Part shown: piece by piece, positions 43,542 through 55,569 of the stretch
How positions within the stretch are numbered: the stretch's first letter is position 1
How the letters are laid out: every line of letters begins with the position of its first letter
Source: Gracilaria gracilis
Taxonomy: Eukaryota > Rhodophyta > Florideophyceae > Gracilariales > Gracilariaceae
Direction of reading: 5' to 3'
DNA length: 64,000 nucleotides
NCBI GenBank assembly: GCA_030374805.1
Contig: JARGSG010000116.1
Span: 117,125-181,124 of the forward strand
The notes under the pieces: model-generated
What the model saw: only the letters and a program-made list of their open reading frames with translations
Database searches by the model: none
Told to the model about the DNA's origin: nothing
Translations under genes and position numbers: made by a program

Positions 43542-45630
43542 GAACTTAAATTTCTGTGCAAATGAATTCGATCAAGTACTAGTGAAGGTCACACATACGA
43601 TATCATTGCAATTAGCATCAAAATCTCACAATAAATTCCGGTACGTTTTATGATTGGTTTTTGGTTTGTGGGGAATTCTCAAGGACCACGTACTACCAAA
43701 AATATTTCCACATTATGTGTTGGTAAGACTGCCAGTACCTCACGTTCCTACAATACCCAACGCTGTGGACGCAACGGAACATTAAAAGACCGCCCTTTCT
43801 GTCTTTTGCAAACGATAAGAAACAAAAGATGGATATAATACCGCTGTTGAAAGACAGCTTCTGTTCAAAGAATTCGAGAAGAATTTTGGCATTGCGCAAC
43901 GTCAAAATGTCACAACAGGTAATGGATTATTTGTGATCTTCTGACGCAACAGCGACTCCCCACTAGTGCGTCCCCTCTGTGTTTTCGGTGCGTTACAAGC
44001 GCAGTGTATACAGCCGTAGAAAAGCTTCCTAAAAGCGATCCCTCCTGGAAACGCAAAGGACTACGGAGACCCTTGCTTCGGCAAATCTGTTTTGGTCTAT
44101 ACTTCTTTTTAAATTCAGGGATGGTCAATATGCAAGAATGTACATATTTAAAATTCACGATATAAAAGTTGAAATAATCCGAAATGTTTCTGAAAGGGAA
44201 ACAACCAAGATGCATTTAGTTAAAAAAGCCAGCAAATTGGTTCCTAAAGAAGAATACAGATCGTGATTGGAAAAAATATATTAATGAAACGTGGTGGGTG
44301 TGTTCTGCAAATGTTGGCCTAAACGTTTTGTGTGACAACAAAAAGTGTAGGCAAACAAAACTTTCCGCCCATTGTCGAAGGTTTTGGAAAGTTTTCGAAC
44401 AGTTTTTCTCCACATTTACCGGAGGTTTGGCACAAAATCGAAGATCAGAGGATGTACGTTCTACTTTGTTCTAGACGTAGAAGCGTAAAGAACGATGCAT
44501 CTCTGAATCCAATCGGCCCTCCGAGGGCTCGGAAGCTTGATGGTCCTCTATTGGTTGAGCTTTCTACGCCCGTTGCCATATGTGCAAGTTTTGGATAGGT
44601 TCCATTTTTTGTTCGGCATCTGGTAGCGGTTTGCGTATACAACTTATTTTTTGTGTTCCCTTGATCCTCTTGACGCTCAATTGCCACACTGGTGCCAACA
44701 GGTGGATGAATTTTGCGTCTGGCAGATGTCAAAAGCGCTTTTGAAGAGAACCTAATCGAACGCCTCCAAATGTCTGCGGTCCAACTCACGTTGTACTATT
44801 TGGTTCCATAGTGGAGAATGAAAATTATCTACAGCGTTGTCTTTCTCAAACCACCTGTGCCTTTGCCTCCATTCAATTCGTGAATTAAGAACCCCCTCGA
44901 CGAATTTAATGTCACTAGCCACACGTCCAGTGTCGGTAGCGATGAAATCGTTGCCGTCGAAGAAAATCAGTAAAGCCTACCATCGCCTCTTGCCACCACA
45001 TAAAAGCGCAGGGCACAGTGAGGACGTGTGTTTAGAACAATTTCGTAAAAGTCGTTCCAAAACAGCCACTGTTTTGGGTTCAAGAGATATTTTTTAACGA
45101 GCGAGTCGTCAGTTTCAACGCCTATTAAGGTCGACTATTTCTTTCCACTTTTATACGACGAAATTTCATTCAATACAAAGCATCGATTCCTTACTGTCAA
45201 TTATATCAAATCGAAGAGAAAGACTGAACTTTTTCTTGACTCTACTTTTGAGAGATACTCCGTTCAATACTACAGAAACAAATTTTCTTATTTTAATCCA
45301 ACCACCTCAAAAAACTCCAAGACTGTAACGGTATTTGAAAGTGTATATCTGGGCTCTTTTGATTTCCTTTTATCGGGGAAAAGAGTTCTCCATTCGTGCT
45401 TTCCTGAGGTTGCGTTATATATGCAGGTTCCACGTGTACACGTTACTGCACATTTTTCGCTCGTGACTTTGGCCGAAATACATATCTTGGACACAGCGGG
45501 GGCCGGCTTCTTCAGTGTTTCAATATCCAGGTAACACGTGATCACAGCTGATACATGGTTCACTAGTACGGGGGGACAAATGGATGCGAAAGAGGGATAT
45601 GTGAAAACAGCGGTCCCGATTTTGGCCTAA
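43542..45630 (+). repeat. Tandem unit R3 (2,089 bp)
   Basis: A complete unit between Harb-A1 and Harb-A2. Its first 100 bases share variants with unit 4 only (GCAAATG, ACGATATCATT). Units 2, 5 and 6 have ACGATTTCATT. Confidence 0.92.
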
Positions 45631-46514
45631 GGGCATCCCCACCGTCTGGCCCAAAACCCAAACTCTAAACTATGGTTCGGCGTAAAAGGCGAATTAACAC
45701 CCCAACGTCATGCCCCAAAACTCAAAAGCACTCCCAAATTTTTTAGACGAACCCAAACCGAGAAGGATTTGGGGAGAGCTGCCCAAAAGACATTAACCAC
45801 CGCATCTGCCTCTTCTGCAGTCCGAGAGCACCCGCGCCAGGAACCTGGGATGCTGCGCGGTGTCGCCGGGCTTCAGAGCAGGCACACCTTCCGCGCCCAT
45901 GACTACGCGCATCTTTGCTGTGGTTGAGAACGACGTCTTTCTGTCACTAGCACTGCAGCTGGACACTGCCGGGAGTGACCACAGGCTCGAGTCGTACCTG
46001 AATGAAAGCATCCATCTGTCGTTATCAAGACCAGCTGGGATGTACAGCAGCACTTTCCGTAGTATTGCGCGTTACTTTGGAATCATTGTGGGGCATTACT
46101 GGAAGGGCCTGTGGCAGGAACACTATGGTACAGAGCAAAACTCAATTCATCTTTATATATCGTTAGCTCCTCAGAACAGGAAACGTGGTCCTGCCATCTC
46201 TTAGCCACTTCTCGTGGTTGTTTTGGCGCGAATAGAATTGGCAAACACTTTGGCGCCAATAGGAAGGTCGGTGTACATTGGCTGTCAGCCTTGAGCCTGT
46301 ACCATGATGAAAGGACTGTGATACAATATTCATTGCTCACACTAACAGAAAAAAGAGCATAGGAGCAGTCAACAGGAGTGCGTGGCGGTCCTTCGGCCAC
46401 TTCGCAAATATTCGGCGCCCTCGTACCTGCTGTTGTATCTGATTTGATTCCGTTGGTCACTTGCTTCACAGCGCGCTCTGTTTCGAAGTTCCTGTTACTG
46501 AATCTACTGCTACA

Positions 46515-47532
46515 ATGAGCACAACGATTCTGGAGACCGGTGAACAAAGCACTCAGAGCACCACCCGTGGAAAGAACCTGGGATGGAGTCCGGCAGAGAC
46601 CATGGCGCTTGTACGTGCAGCAGCGGCGGCTTCGACAGATCCAGTAGTGGGATCGTGCATGTCTGCGGCTGAGTTTGGACGTAGAATTCGCGCTATATTC
46701 ATAAAGGACAAGAACAGACCGTCAAACGCTTGCAGTCTTTCTCGCACTGGGTGCGAACTGGACTATCGAAGATGGGACGGGCGTTCAACGGACGGATGCA
46801 GAAGATTTTGGGGAAAAGATTCGCGCTGAGTGTACTAAGTTCAAAGCTTGCTATGCACGTGTTCTTGCAATGAAGCTTACCGGAAACCCTGACAATGATG
46901 CTCTTTTTCGCTGCGCGCAACTACTTTACAGCGATGGTAGCCAGTCGACATCTCACCTCTATGACTGCGTTCGCAATCCAGCGTATCATTGCGCCAAATC
47001 CTTCAAGTACAGGGAGGAGTTTGATTTCTTGGATAGTCAGACAACTCTCATTCATGCTGCAGGGGTGCCTGAAGAGGAGGATCGTAACACATCACACAAA
47101 CGGCCAGTTGGGTGTAAAGCAGCGAAGAAATTAGTGAAACATAAAGAAGTGGAAACCACGAAGGTGACGCTTGCAGAGTCTATTAATCGATTGGAGAACA
47201 TCTTCAATGCTTCTGTAGAGAGCAAACAGAGGATAGCCCAAGTAAAGCTACAGTTGCAGAAACAGAATTTGGAGTGGGAAATGGCGTTGCAACTCATGAG
47301 TACTGAATCTGGAGCTACTGAAAATAAAAGGCAGCAGATACAGTCGATGCTACGCAAACGCCTGTTGACAACACTGACGGACGAAGCACAAGAGTCGCCA
47401 CAAAAGAAACGTGCCCGAGAAGCCAACCATGAGGAGGAGCCAGGAGCCACTGACTCAAGCAGTCCCGTTGAAAGAGAGAATAGAGTCACAGATACGCTTC
47501 TGCAGCTTGGAACCCACGCCAATTACGCATAA
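46515..47532 (+). pseudogene. Harb-A2 Myb/SANT-like companion, frameshifted
   Basis: This is the copy of 41021-42037. One extra G in the run at 46810-46813 (TTTTGGGGAAAA against TTTTGGGAAAA in A1) shifts the frame inside the Myb-like domain, right after CRRFWG. The product would end at 46829, about 105 residues. The rest of the frame stays open from 46870 to 47532. A Cys in A1 (AECGRR) is Phe here (AEFGRR). A base-calling error in a G run is possible and would make this gene whole. Confidence 0.82.
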
Positions 47533-48839
47533 TCTTCTTCAGCTAGGTTACCATGTCCATTCCAGAAGCATTCAATTAAAGATTCTTGCAAAGTAGTATG
47601 ATCAGCTAAACTATCGGCTGGATCACACAATGAGCGCCACACCTCAGCTTGCTGATAACTACAGCTCGGATATGCAATCGTGTTGTATAAAGTTAGACTC
47701 GTCTGCACATCAATTAGTGGCAGTCGAAACTTTGCGGTACCACTGTACCCTCTCTCTTCAGCAATCATATTATGCAAAATTGCACAGCAGAACACAATAT
47801 CCTTGAGGTCATTCAAATTTGAGAGACGAGCAGGTCTGTCCAGAATTTCAAACTGCCCATATAAAGCCGCAAATATACGCTCCACAGCTTTTCGTGCTGA
47901 AGAATGGCCAGCGGTGTAGAGCTTCTCTTTGCGATTCCGCGGATTGGGATGAGGTTTAGCACAGATCCTGTACCTCGGATAGATTCCATCACTTAAAAAG
48001 TACACCCAATCTACAATTCTCCCAGAAATGTTTGTCACTGACCGAACTTCCAGCCATTGCCCATTCCGGATTTTGTTGAACAAAGAGCTGTGATTCATAA
48101 TGGAGATATCATTCTTCGCTCCAGGAGCACCGAACATAATGTGCCAAATTCTAAACTGATCATCACAAACGACTTCCATCCTGTTCATTGGCTTTCCTTC
48201 CTTTCCTATATATTGACCCTGCCATCCAACAGGACAATTACTCCACTCCCAACCAGAACAGTCAACCGCACCAAGGCACCCGGGGAATCCTAGAGAAGCA
48301 TAATGAGACTGTATAGATTTGATTTCAGACACATTTGGGAGGTTGAGATACTCTTCCTTGAAGCAGCAAATGATTTGTTTTGTGAACCTCTTCAAGGATT
48401 CTAGTACTGTGGACTTTTGTAATCTGATATATGAAACAATGCCGTCTGCACAAATTCCTGATCTAAGTTGAAACAAAGCAGCCGAAAGTTTTTGGTCAGT
48501 TGTTGCTCCAAGGAGGCCGGTTGCATCCGGTTTTTGCAGGAAATAACTGCTCGTGGCACACAAGGCTACTCTTATTCGCTCATATATTGATCTTGTTACA
48601 GAGAATCGTCTTTCAAACTCTTGTACAGTAAAAAGTGGAGGTTCAACATGATTGCGACAAAAATAGTCTTTGTCAAGTTGTTTACTGCCACCATACCTAC
48701 CGATGTTGCGATTTGGTGTCCGGCCACGTACAGATCCAGTATGAGTAGCACCAAGGTTTTCTTTTGAAGCAGTCATACACGTTGTATAGATTATGTTTAT
48801 CTCATCGTCTTCGCTGGAAGATGAAGAGTCCGATTCCAT
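47523..48839 (-). CDS. Harb-A2 PIF/Harbinger DDE nuclease
   Basis: A 438-residue transposase from the ATG at 48839, with the same domains and triad positions as the A1 copy (FPGCLGAVDCSGWEW, APGAKNDISIM, KAVERIFAALYGQFEI). It differs from A1 at few residues: GRT for GRK near the N-terminus, QLRSG for QLSSG, and the consensus Gly in FPGCLGA. It overlaps the convergent Myb-like frame by 10 bp. With the consensus Gly and open frame it is the better candidate for an active nuclease, which could work with the intact partner from A1. Confidence 0.92.
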   Translation of the reverse strand: MESDSSSSSEDDEINIIYTTCMTASKENLGATHTGSVRGRTPNRNIGRYGGSKQLDKDYFCRNHVEPPLFTVQEFERRFSVTRSIYERIRVALCATSSYFLQKPDATGLLGATTDQKLSAALFQLRSGICADGIVSYIRLQKSTVLESLKRFTKQIICCFKEEYLNLPNVSEIKSIQSHYASLGFPGCLGAVDCSGWEWSNCPVGWQGQYIGKEGKPMNRMEVVCDDQFRIWHIMFGAPGAKNDISIMNHSSLFNKIRNGQWLEVRSVTNISGRIVDWVYFLSDGIYPRYRICAKPHPNPRNRKEKLYTAGHSSARKAVERIFAALYGQFEILDRPARLSNLNDLKDIVFCCAILHNMIAEERGYSGTAKFRLPLIDVQTSLTLYNTIAYPSCSYQQAEVWRSLCDPADSLADHTTLQESLIECFWNGHGNLAEEDYA

Positions 48840-49036
48840 TTGGGTGGTGGCAAAATGATGGGTAAGATGACCGTCTTTCGAAGGCACGGTTTAGGTTGCT
48901 TGCTTGGGTTTTGAAACTGATAGGGTGCCTATGATTTTACGGCAGTGATGACAATGTACCTCTATAGTCGTCCAATCAGATCTTTACCAATGTATTCTTT
49001 TTTTGGGCTTTGTGCTGGCCGGTGGGGATGCCCTAA

Positions 49037-51126
49037 GAACTTAAATTTCTGTGCAAATGAATTCGATCAAGTACTAGTGAAGGTCACACATACGATATCA
49101 TTGCAATTAGCATCAAAATCTCACAATAAATTACGGTACGTTTTATGATTGGTTTTTGGTTTGTGGGGAATTCTCAAGGACCACGTACTACCAAAAATAT
49201 TTCCACATTATGTGTTGGTAAGACTGCCAGTGCCTCACGTTCCTACAATACCCAACGCTGTGGACGCAACAGAACATTAAAAAGACCGCCCTTTCTGTCT
49301 TTTGCAAACGATAAGAAACAAAAGATGGATATAATACCGCTGTTGAAAGACAGCTTCTGTTCAAAGAATTCGAGAAGAATTTTGGCATTGCGCAACGCCA
49401 AAATGTCACAACAGGTAATGGATTATTTGTGATCTTCTGACGCAACAGCGACTCCCCACTAGTGCGTCCCCTCTGTGTTTTCGGTGCGTTACAAGCGCAG
49501 TGTATACAGCCGTAGAAAAGCTTCCTAAAAGCGATCCCTCCTGGAAACGCCAAGGACTACGGAGACCCTTGCTTCGGCAAATCTGTTTTGGTCTATACTT
49601 TTTTTTTAAATTCAAGGATGGTCAATATGCAAGAATGTACATATTTAAAATTCACGATATAAAAGTTGAAATGGTCCGAAATGTTTCTGAAAGGGAAACA
49701 ACCAAGATGCATTTAGTTAAAAAAGCCGGCAAATTGGTTCCTAAAGAAGAATACAGATCGTGATTGGAAAAAATATATTAATGAAACGTGGTGGATGTGT
49801 TCTGCAAATGTTGGCCTAAACGTTTTGTGTGACAACAAAAAGTGTAGGCAAACAAAACTTTCCGCCCATTGTCGAAGGTTTTGGAAAGTTTTCGAACTGT
49901 TTTTCTCCACATTTACCGGAGGTTTGGCACAAAATCGAAGATCAGAGGATGTACGTTCTACTTTGTTCTAGACGTAGAAGCGTAAAGAACGATGCATCTC
50001 TGAATCCAATCGGCCCTCCGAGGGCTCGGAAGCTTGATGGTCCTCTATTGGTTGAGCTTTCTACGCCCGTTGCCATATGTGCAAGTTTTGGATAGGTTCC
50101 ATTTTTTGTTCGGCATCTGGTAGCGGTTTGCGTATACAACTTATTTTTTGTGTTCCCTTGATCCTCTTGAAGCTCAATTGCCACACTGGTGCCAACAGGT
50201 GGATGAATTTTGCGTCTGGCAGAGGTCAAAAGCGCTTTTGAAGAGAACCTAATCGAACGCCTCCAAATGTCTGCGGTCCAACTCACGTTGTACTATTTGG
50301 TTCCATAGTGGAGAATGAAAATTATCTACAGCGTTGTCTTTCTCAAACCACCTGTGCCTTTGCCTCCATTCAATTCGTGAATTAAGAACCCCCTGGACGA
50401 ATTTAATGTCACTAGCCACACGTCCAGTGTCGGTAGCGATGAAATCGTTGCCGTCGAAGAAAATCAGTAAAGCCTACCATCGCCTCTTGCCACCATAGAA
50501 AAGTGCATGGCACAGTGAGGACGTGTGTTTAGAACCATTTAGTAAAAGTCGTTCCAAAACAGCCACTGTTTTGGGTTCAAGAGATATTTTTTAACGAGCG
50601 AGTCGTCAGTTTAAAGGCCTATTAAGGTCGACTATTTCTTTCCACTTTTATACGACGAAATTTCATTAAATACAAACCATCGATTCCTTACTGTCAATTA
50701 TATCAAATCGAAGAGAAAGACTGAACTTTTTCTTAACTCTACTTTTGAGAGATACTGCGTTCAATACTACAGAAACAAATTTTCTTATTTTAATCCAACC
50801 ACCTCAAAAAACTCCAAGACTGTAACGGTATTTGAAAGTGTATATCTGGGCTCGTTTGATTTCCTTTTATCGGGGAAAAGAGTTCTCCATTCGTGCTTTC
50901 CTGAGGTTGCGTTATATATGCAGGTTCCACGTGTACACGTTACTGCACATTTTTCGCTCGTGACTTTGGCCGAAATACATATCTTGGACACAGCGGGTGC
51001 CGGCTTCTTCAGTGTTTCAATATCCAGGTAACACTTGATCACAGCTGATACATGGTTCACTAGTACGGGGGACAAATGGATGCGAAAGAGGGATATGTGA
51101 AAATAGCGGTCCCGATTTTGGCCTAC
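49037..51126 (+). repeat. Tandem unit R4 (2,090 bp)
   Basis: A complete unit, not followed by a Harbinger element: it ends GGCCTAC and unit 5 follows directly. Its first ~100 bases carry the variants shared with unit 3. Confidence 0.93.
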
Positions 51127-53214
51127 GAACTTAAATTTCTGTGCATCTGAATTCGATCAAGTACTAGTGAAGGTCACACATACGATTTCATTGCAATTAG
51201 CATCAAAATCTCACAATAAATTCCGGTACGTTTTATGATTGGTTTTTGGTTTGTGGGGAATTCTCAAGGACGACGTAATACCAAAAATATTTCCACATTA
51301 TGTGTTGGTAAGACTGCCAGTGCCTCACGTTCCTACAATACCCAACGCTGTGGACGCAACAGAACATTGAAAGACCGCCCTTTCTGTCTTTTGCAAACGA
51401 TAAGAAACAAAAGATGGATATAATACCGCTGTTGAAAGACAGCTTCTGTTCAAAGAATTCGAGAAGAATTTTGGCATTGCGCAACGCCAAAATGTCACAA
51501 CAGGTAATGGATTATTTGTGATCTTCTGACGCAACAGCGACTCCCCACTAGTGCGTCCCCTCTGTGTTTTCGGTGCGTTACAAGCGCAGTGTATACAGCC
51601 GTAGAAAAGCTTCCTAAAAGCGATCCCTCCTGGGAACGCCAAGGACTACGGAGACCCTTGCTTCGGCAAATCTGTTTTGGTCTATACTTTTTTTTAAATT
51701 CAAGGATGGTCAATATGCAAGAATGTACATATTTAAAATTCACGATATAAAAGTTGAAATGGTCCGAAATGTTTCTGAAAGGGAAACAACCAAGATGCAT
51801 TTAGTTAAAAAAGCCGGCAAATTGGTTCCTAAAGAGGAATACAGATCGTGATTGGACAAAATATATTAATGAAACGTGGTGGATGTGTTCTGCAAATGTT
51901 GGCCTAAACGTTTTGTGTGACAACAAAAAGTGTAGGCAAACAAAACTTTCCGCCCATTGTCGAAGGTTTTGGAAAGTTTTCGAACTGTTTTTCTCCACAT
52001 TTACCGGAGGTTTGGCACAAAATCGAAGATCAGAGGATGTACGTTCTACTTTGTTCTAGACGTAGAAGCGTAAAGAACGATGCATCTCTGAATCCAATCG
52101 GCCCTCCGAGGGCTCGGAAGCTTGATGGTCCTCTATTGGTTGAGCTTTCTACGCCCGTTGCCATATGTGCAAGTTTTGGATAGGTTCCATTTTTTGTTCG
52201 GCATCTGGTAGCGGTTTGCGTATACAACTTATTTTTTGTGTTCCCTTGATCCTCTTGACGCTCAATTGCCACACTGGTGCCAACAGGTGGATGAATTTTG
52301 CGTCTGGCAGAGGTCAAAAGCGCTTTTGAAGAGAACCTAATCGAACGCCTCCAAATGTCTGCGGTCCAACTCACGTTGTACTATTTGGTTCCATAGTGGA
52401 GAATGAAAATTATCTACAGCGTTGTCTTTCTCAAACCACCTGTGCCTTTGCCTCCATTCAATTCGTGAATTAAGAACCCCCTGGACGAATTTAATGTCAC
52501 TAGCCACACGTCCAGTGTCGGTAGCGATGAAATCGTTGCCGTCGAAGAAAATCAGTAAAGCCTACCATCGCCTCTTGCCACCATAGAAAAGTGCATGGCA
52601 CAGTGAGGACTTGTGTTTAGAACCATTTCGTAAAAGTCGTTCCAAAACAGCCACTGTTTTGGGTTCAAGAGATATTTTTTAACGAGCGAGTCGTCAGTTT
52701 AAAGGCCTATTAAGGTCGACTATTTCTTTCCACTTTTATACGACGAAATTTCATTAAATACAAACCATCGATTCCTTACTGTCAATTATATCAAATCGAA
52801 GAGAAAGACTGAACTTTTTCTTAACTCTACTTTTGAGAGATACTCCGTTCAATACTACAGAAACAAATTTTCTTATTTTAATCCAACCACCTCAAAAAAC
52901 TCCAAGACTGTAACGGTATTTGAAAGTGTATATCTGGGCTCTTTTGATTTCCTTTTATCGGAGAAAAGAGTTCTCCATTCGTGCTTTCCTGAGGTTGCGT
53001 TATAAATGCAGGTTCCACGTGTACACGTTACTGCACATTTTTCGCTCGTGACTTTGGCCGAAATACATATCTTGGACACAGCGGGTGCCGGCTTCTTCAG
53101 TGTGTCAATATCCAGGTAACACTTGATCACAGCTGATACATGGTTCACTAGTACGGGGGACAAATGGATGCGAAAGAGGGATATGTGAAAATAGCGGTCC
53201 CGATTTTGGCCTAC
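51127..53214 (+). repeat. Tandem unit R5 (2,088 bp)
   Basis: A complete unit joined head to tail to units 4 and 6. It starts GAACTTAAATTTCTGTGCAT and ends GGCCTAC. Confidence 0.93.
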
Positions 53215-54438
53215 GAACTTAAATTTCTGTGCATCTGAATTCGATCAAGTACTAGTGAAGGTCACACATACGATTTCATTGCAATTAGCATCAAAATCTC
53301 ACAATAAATTCCGGTACGTTTTATGATTGGTTTTTGGTTTGTGGGGAATTCTCAAGGACCACGTACTACCAAAAATATTTCCACATTATGTGTTGGTAAG
53401 ACTGCCAGTGCCTCACGTTCCTACAATACCCAACGCTGTGGACGCAACAGAACATTGAAAGACCGCCCTTTCTGTCTTTTGCAAACGATAAGAAACAAAA
53501 GATGGATATAATACCGCTGTTGAAAGACAGCTTCTGTTCAAAGAATTCGAGAAGAATTTTGGCATTGCGCAACGCCAAAATGTCACAACAGGTAATGGAT
53601 TATTTGTGATCTTCTGACGCAACAGCGACTCCCCACTAGTGCGTCCCCTCTGTGTTTTCGGTGCGTTACAAGCGCAGTGTATACAGCCGTAGAAAAGCTT
53701 CCTAAAAGCGATCCCTCCTGGAAACGCCAAGGACTACGGAGACCCTTGCTTCGGCAAATCTGTTTTGGTCTATACTTTTTTTTTAAATTCAAGGATGGTC
53801 AATATGCAAGAATGTACATATTTAAAATTCACGATATAAAAGTTGAAATGGTCCGAAATATTTCTGAAAGGGAAACAACCAAGATGCATTTAGTTAAAAA
53901 AGCCGGCAAATTGGTTCCTAAAGAAGAATACAGATCGTTATTTGAAAAGAATATATTAATGAAACGTGGTGGATGTGTTCTGCAAATGTTGGCCTAAACG
54001 TTTTGTGTGACAACAAAAAGTGTAGGCAAACAAAACTTTCCGCCCATTGTCGAAGGTTTTGGAAAGTTTTCGAACAGTTTTTCTCCACATTTACCGGAGG
54101 TTTGGCACAAAATCGAGGATCAGAGGATGTACGTTCTACTTTGTTCTAGACGTAGAAGCGTAAAGAACGATGCATCTCTGAATCCAATCGGCCCTCCGAG
54201 GGCTCGGAAGCTTGATGGTCCTCTATTGGTTGAGCTTTCTACGCCCGTTGCCATATGTGCAAGTTTTGGATAGGTTCCATTTTTTGTTCGGCATCTGGTA
54301 GCGGTTTGCGTATGCAACTTATTTTTTGTGTCCCCTTGATCCTCTTGACGCTCAATTGCCACACTGGTGCCAACAGGTGGATGAATTTTGCGTCTGGCAG
54401 AGGTCAAAAGCGCTTTTGAAGAGAACCTAATCGAACGC
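53215..54438 (+). repeat. Tandem unit R6, truncated (1,224 bp)
   Basis: It matches the first 59% of the unit and stops at AATCGAACGC, where intact units continue CTCCAAATG. The Gypsy-4 LTR begins at the next base. One frame that is closed in the other units (KEEYRS followed by a stop) stays open here through LFEKNILMKRGG to 53997. Confidence 0.92.
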
Positions 54439-55436
54439 TGTGGAGCAATGGCAATCCGATGTCGGCACGATGAAGTTTCTCATAACGGAGCTCTACCCAT
54501 TGGGCACTGGCGTGTCAGACTATGAATATGGACCCCGTTTCGGGTGGATTTGGAAATATTATTGGAACGTACCTTGTTAGGTGAATCTGGGATAGAACCT
54601 ATGAAATAGGTGTGCAGTAGGGCTTTGTGGCATATTTGTCCAAATATTTGGCGTCACACCCGCTGGGTCGATACTTTGGCACCCTGACACTGGGTTGTCC
54701 ACGTGTAGAGCCCTCGTGGGAGTGCGCAGCCCTAGATACAGTAGAGAGTATATATGCTCGGACGATCTCGCCCTGGAGCCACTAAGTAAAACTCACCTGA
54801 GTCGTACCTTCTTCTTGAAGTACGTGGTCTTCATCCCGAAGGCTGGGCCATGGTTGTTACTGCCTACGTAGGTTCACGACTCCTCTAAGGAGAGTAACCA
54901 CGACTGGTCTCGGTACAATCACCCCTCAGGGTCCCTAAGGAAGTTCTTTACTACCGGTTTCTGGCTCGTTTCGCTAATTGCCCCAGTATCAGGTCGTATT
55001 TGCTGTCGTTCACCGAGGTACCGGATCTTTGTTTAGTTCATCGTTTTCCTGGTGCAGGTCTCGCTTCCGCCTCTGTATAGAGTTATATTTGGACACACGT
55101 GTGTGTGTGTCTCGTTCCGCTATCGGCCCTGTCCCCGCCGTTGGCACGGGCCGTAGCTTCGCTCGTGTGGTTCTCCGTAGGAGCACTACACCGTCTTACG
55201 GCACCCTTCGCTCCACTTCTGGACTCGTTCTCTCGTGACCCGTCGTCGGTTATTCCTCTCTAGGCCCACCCTCTTCTTTACCTCTGCAGGTTATTCCAGT
55301 ACCGTCTCCGGTTTACACCAGGCTGCCACGCGGCACGCGCACGGGCAGAGGGCTCTACTTCTGAGTTCGCCCTTTTGTGGGAGCAGGACTCGGACACCCT
55401 GGTGGACACGTACCCTCTTTGGGGTTGGCTCTACAC
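54439..55436 (+). repeat. Gypsy-4 5' LTR
   Basis: The left edge is where R homology ends and TG begins. The right edge is placed by the primer-binding site at 55439. A TATATAT box at 54749-54755 fits the promoter position seen in Gypsy-2. With only one LTR left, the edges are inferred. Confidence 0.68.
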
Positions 55437-55438
55437 TC

Positions 55439-55456
55439 TGGTCTCCCGACCTAGAA
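55439..55456 (+). promoter_or_regulatory. Gypsy-4 primer-binding site
   Basis: TGGTCTCCCGACCTAGAA is identical over 18 bases to the Gypsy-1 site on the opposite strand at 8348-8331. Confidence 0.78.
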
Positions 55457-55569
55457 GAGTCTAGTGGACTAGAGCCTAAAAAGGAAGTTTAATTGAAGTA
55501 GTACTCATAAGAGTTCGAAACTAGAAGCTTGAAGTTGTTTCCCCGCTTGAGTTTGTTTCTGTCACTGAA

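Larger units (their letters stand above)
45631..49033. mobile_element. Harb-A2: second PIF/Harbinger copy
   Basis: A 3,403 bp element with the same 14 bp ends and the same TAA target duplication (45628-45630, 49034-49036) at the same point of the unit as Harb-A1. It differs from A1 by single-base changes and a few one-base insertions. It was copied with the array and did not insert independently. The nuclease is intact and the Myb-like gene is not. Confidence 0.93.

Noticed and set aside
40141-49033. Two independent PIF/Harbinger insertions into neighbouring units
   Set aside because: Same insertion base, same TAA duplication and shared private variants in the flanks make a single insertion followed by block duplication far more likely.
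38419-54407. The many 60-120 codon frames repeated in every R unit (for example MHLGCLPFRNISDHF on the minus strand)
   Set aside because: They recur only because the units are near-identical copies. Most overlap one another in other frames and several are closed in other units.
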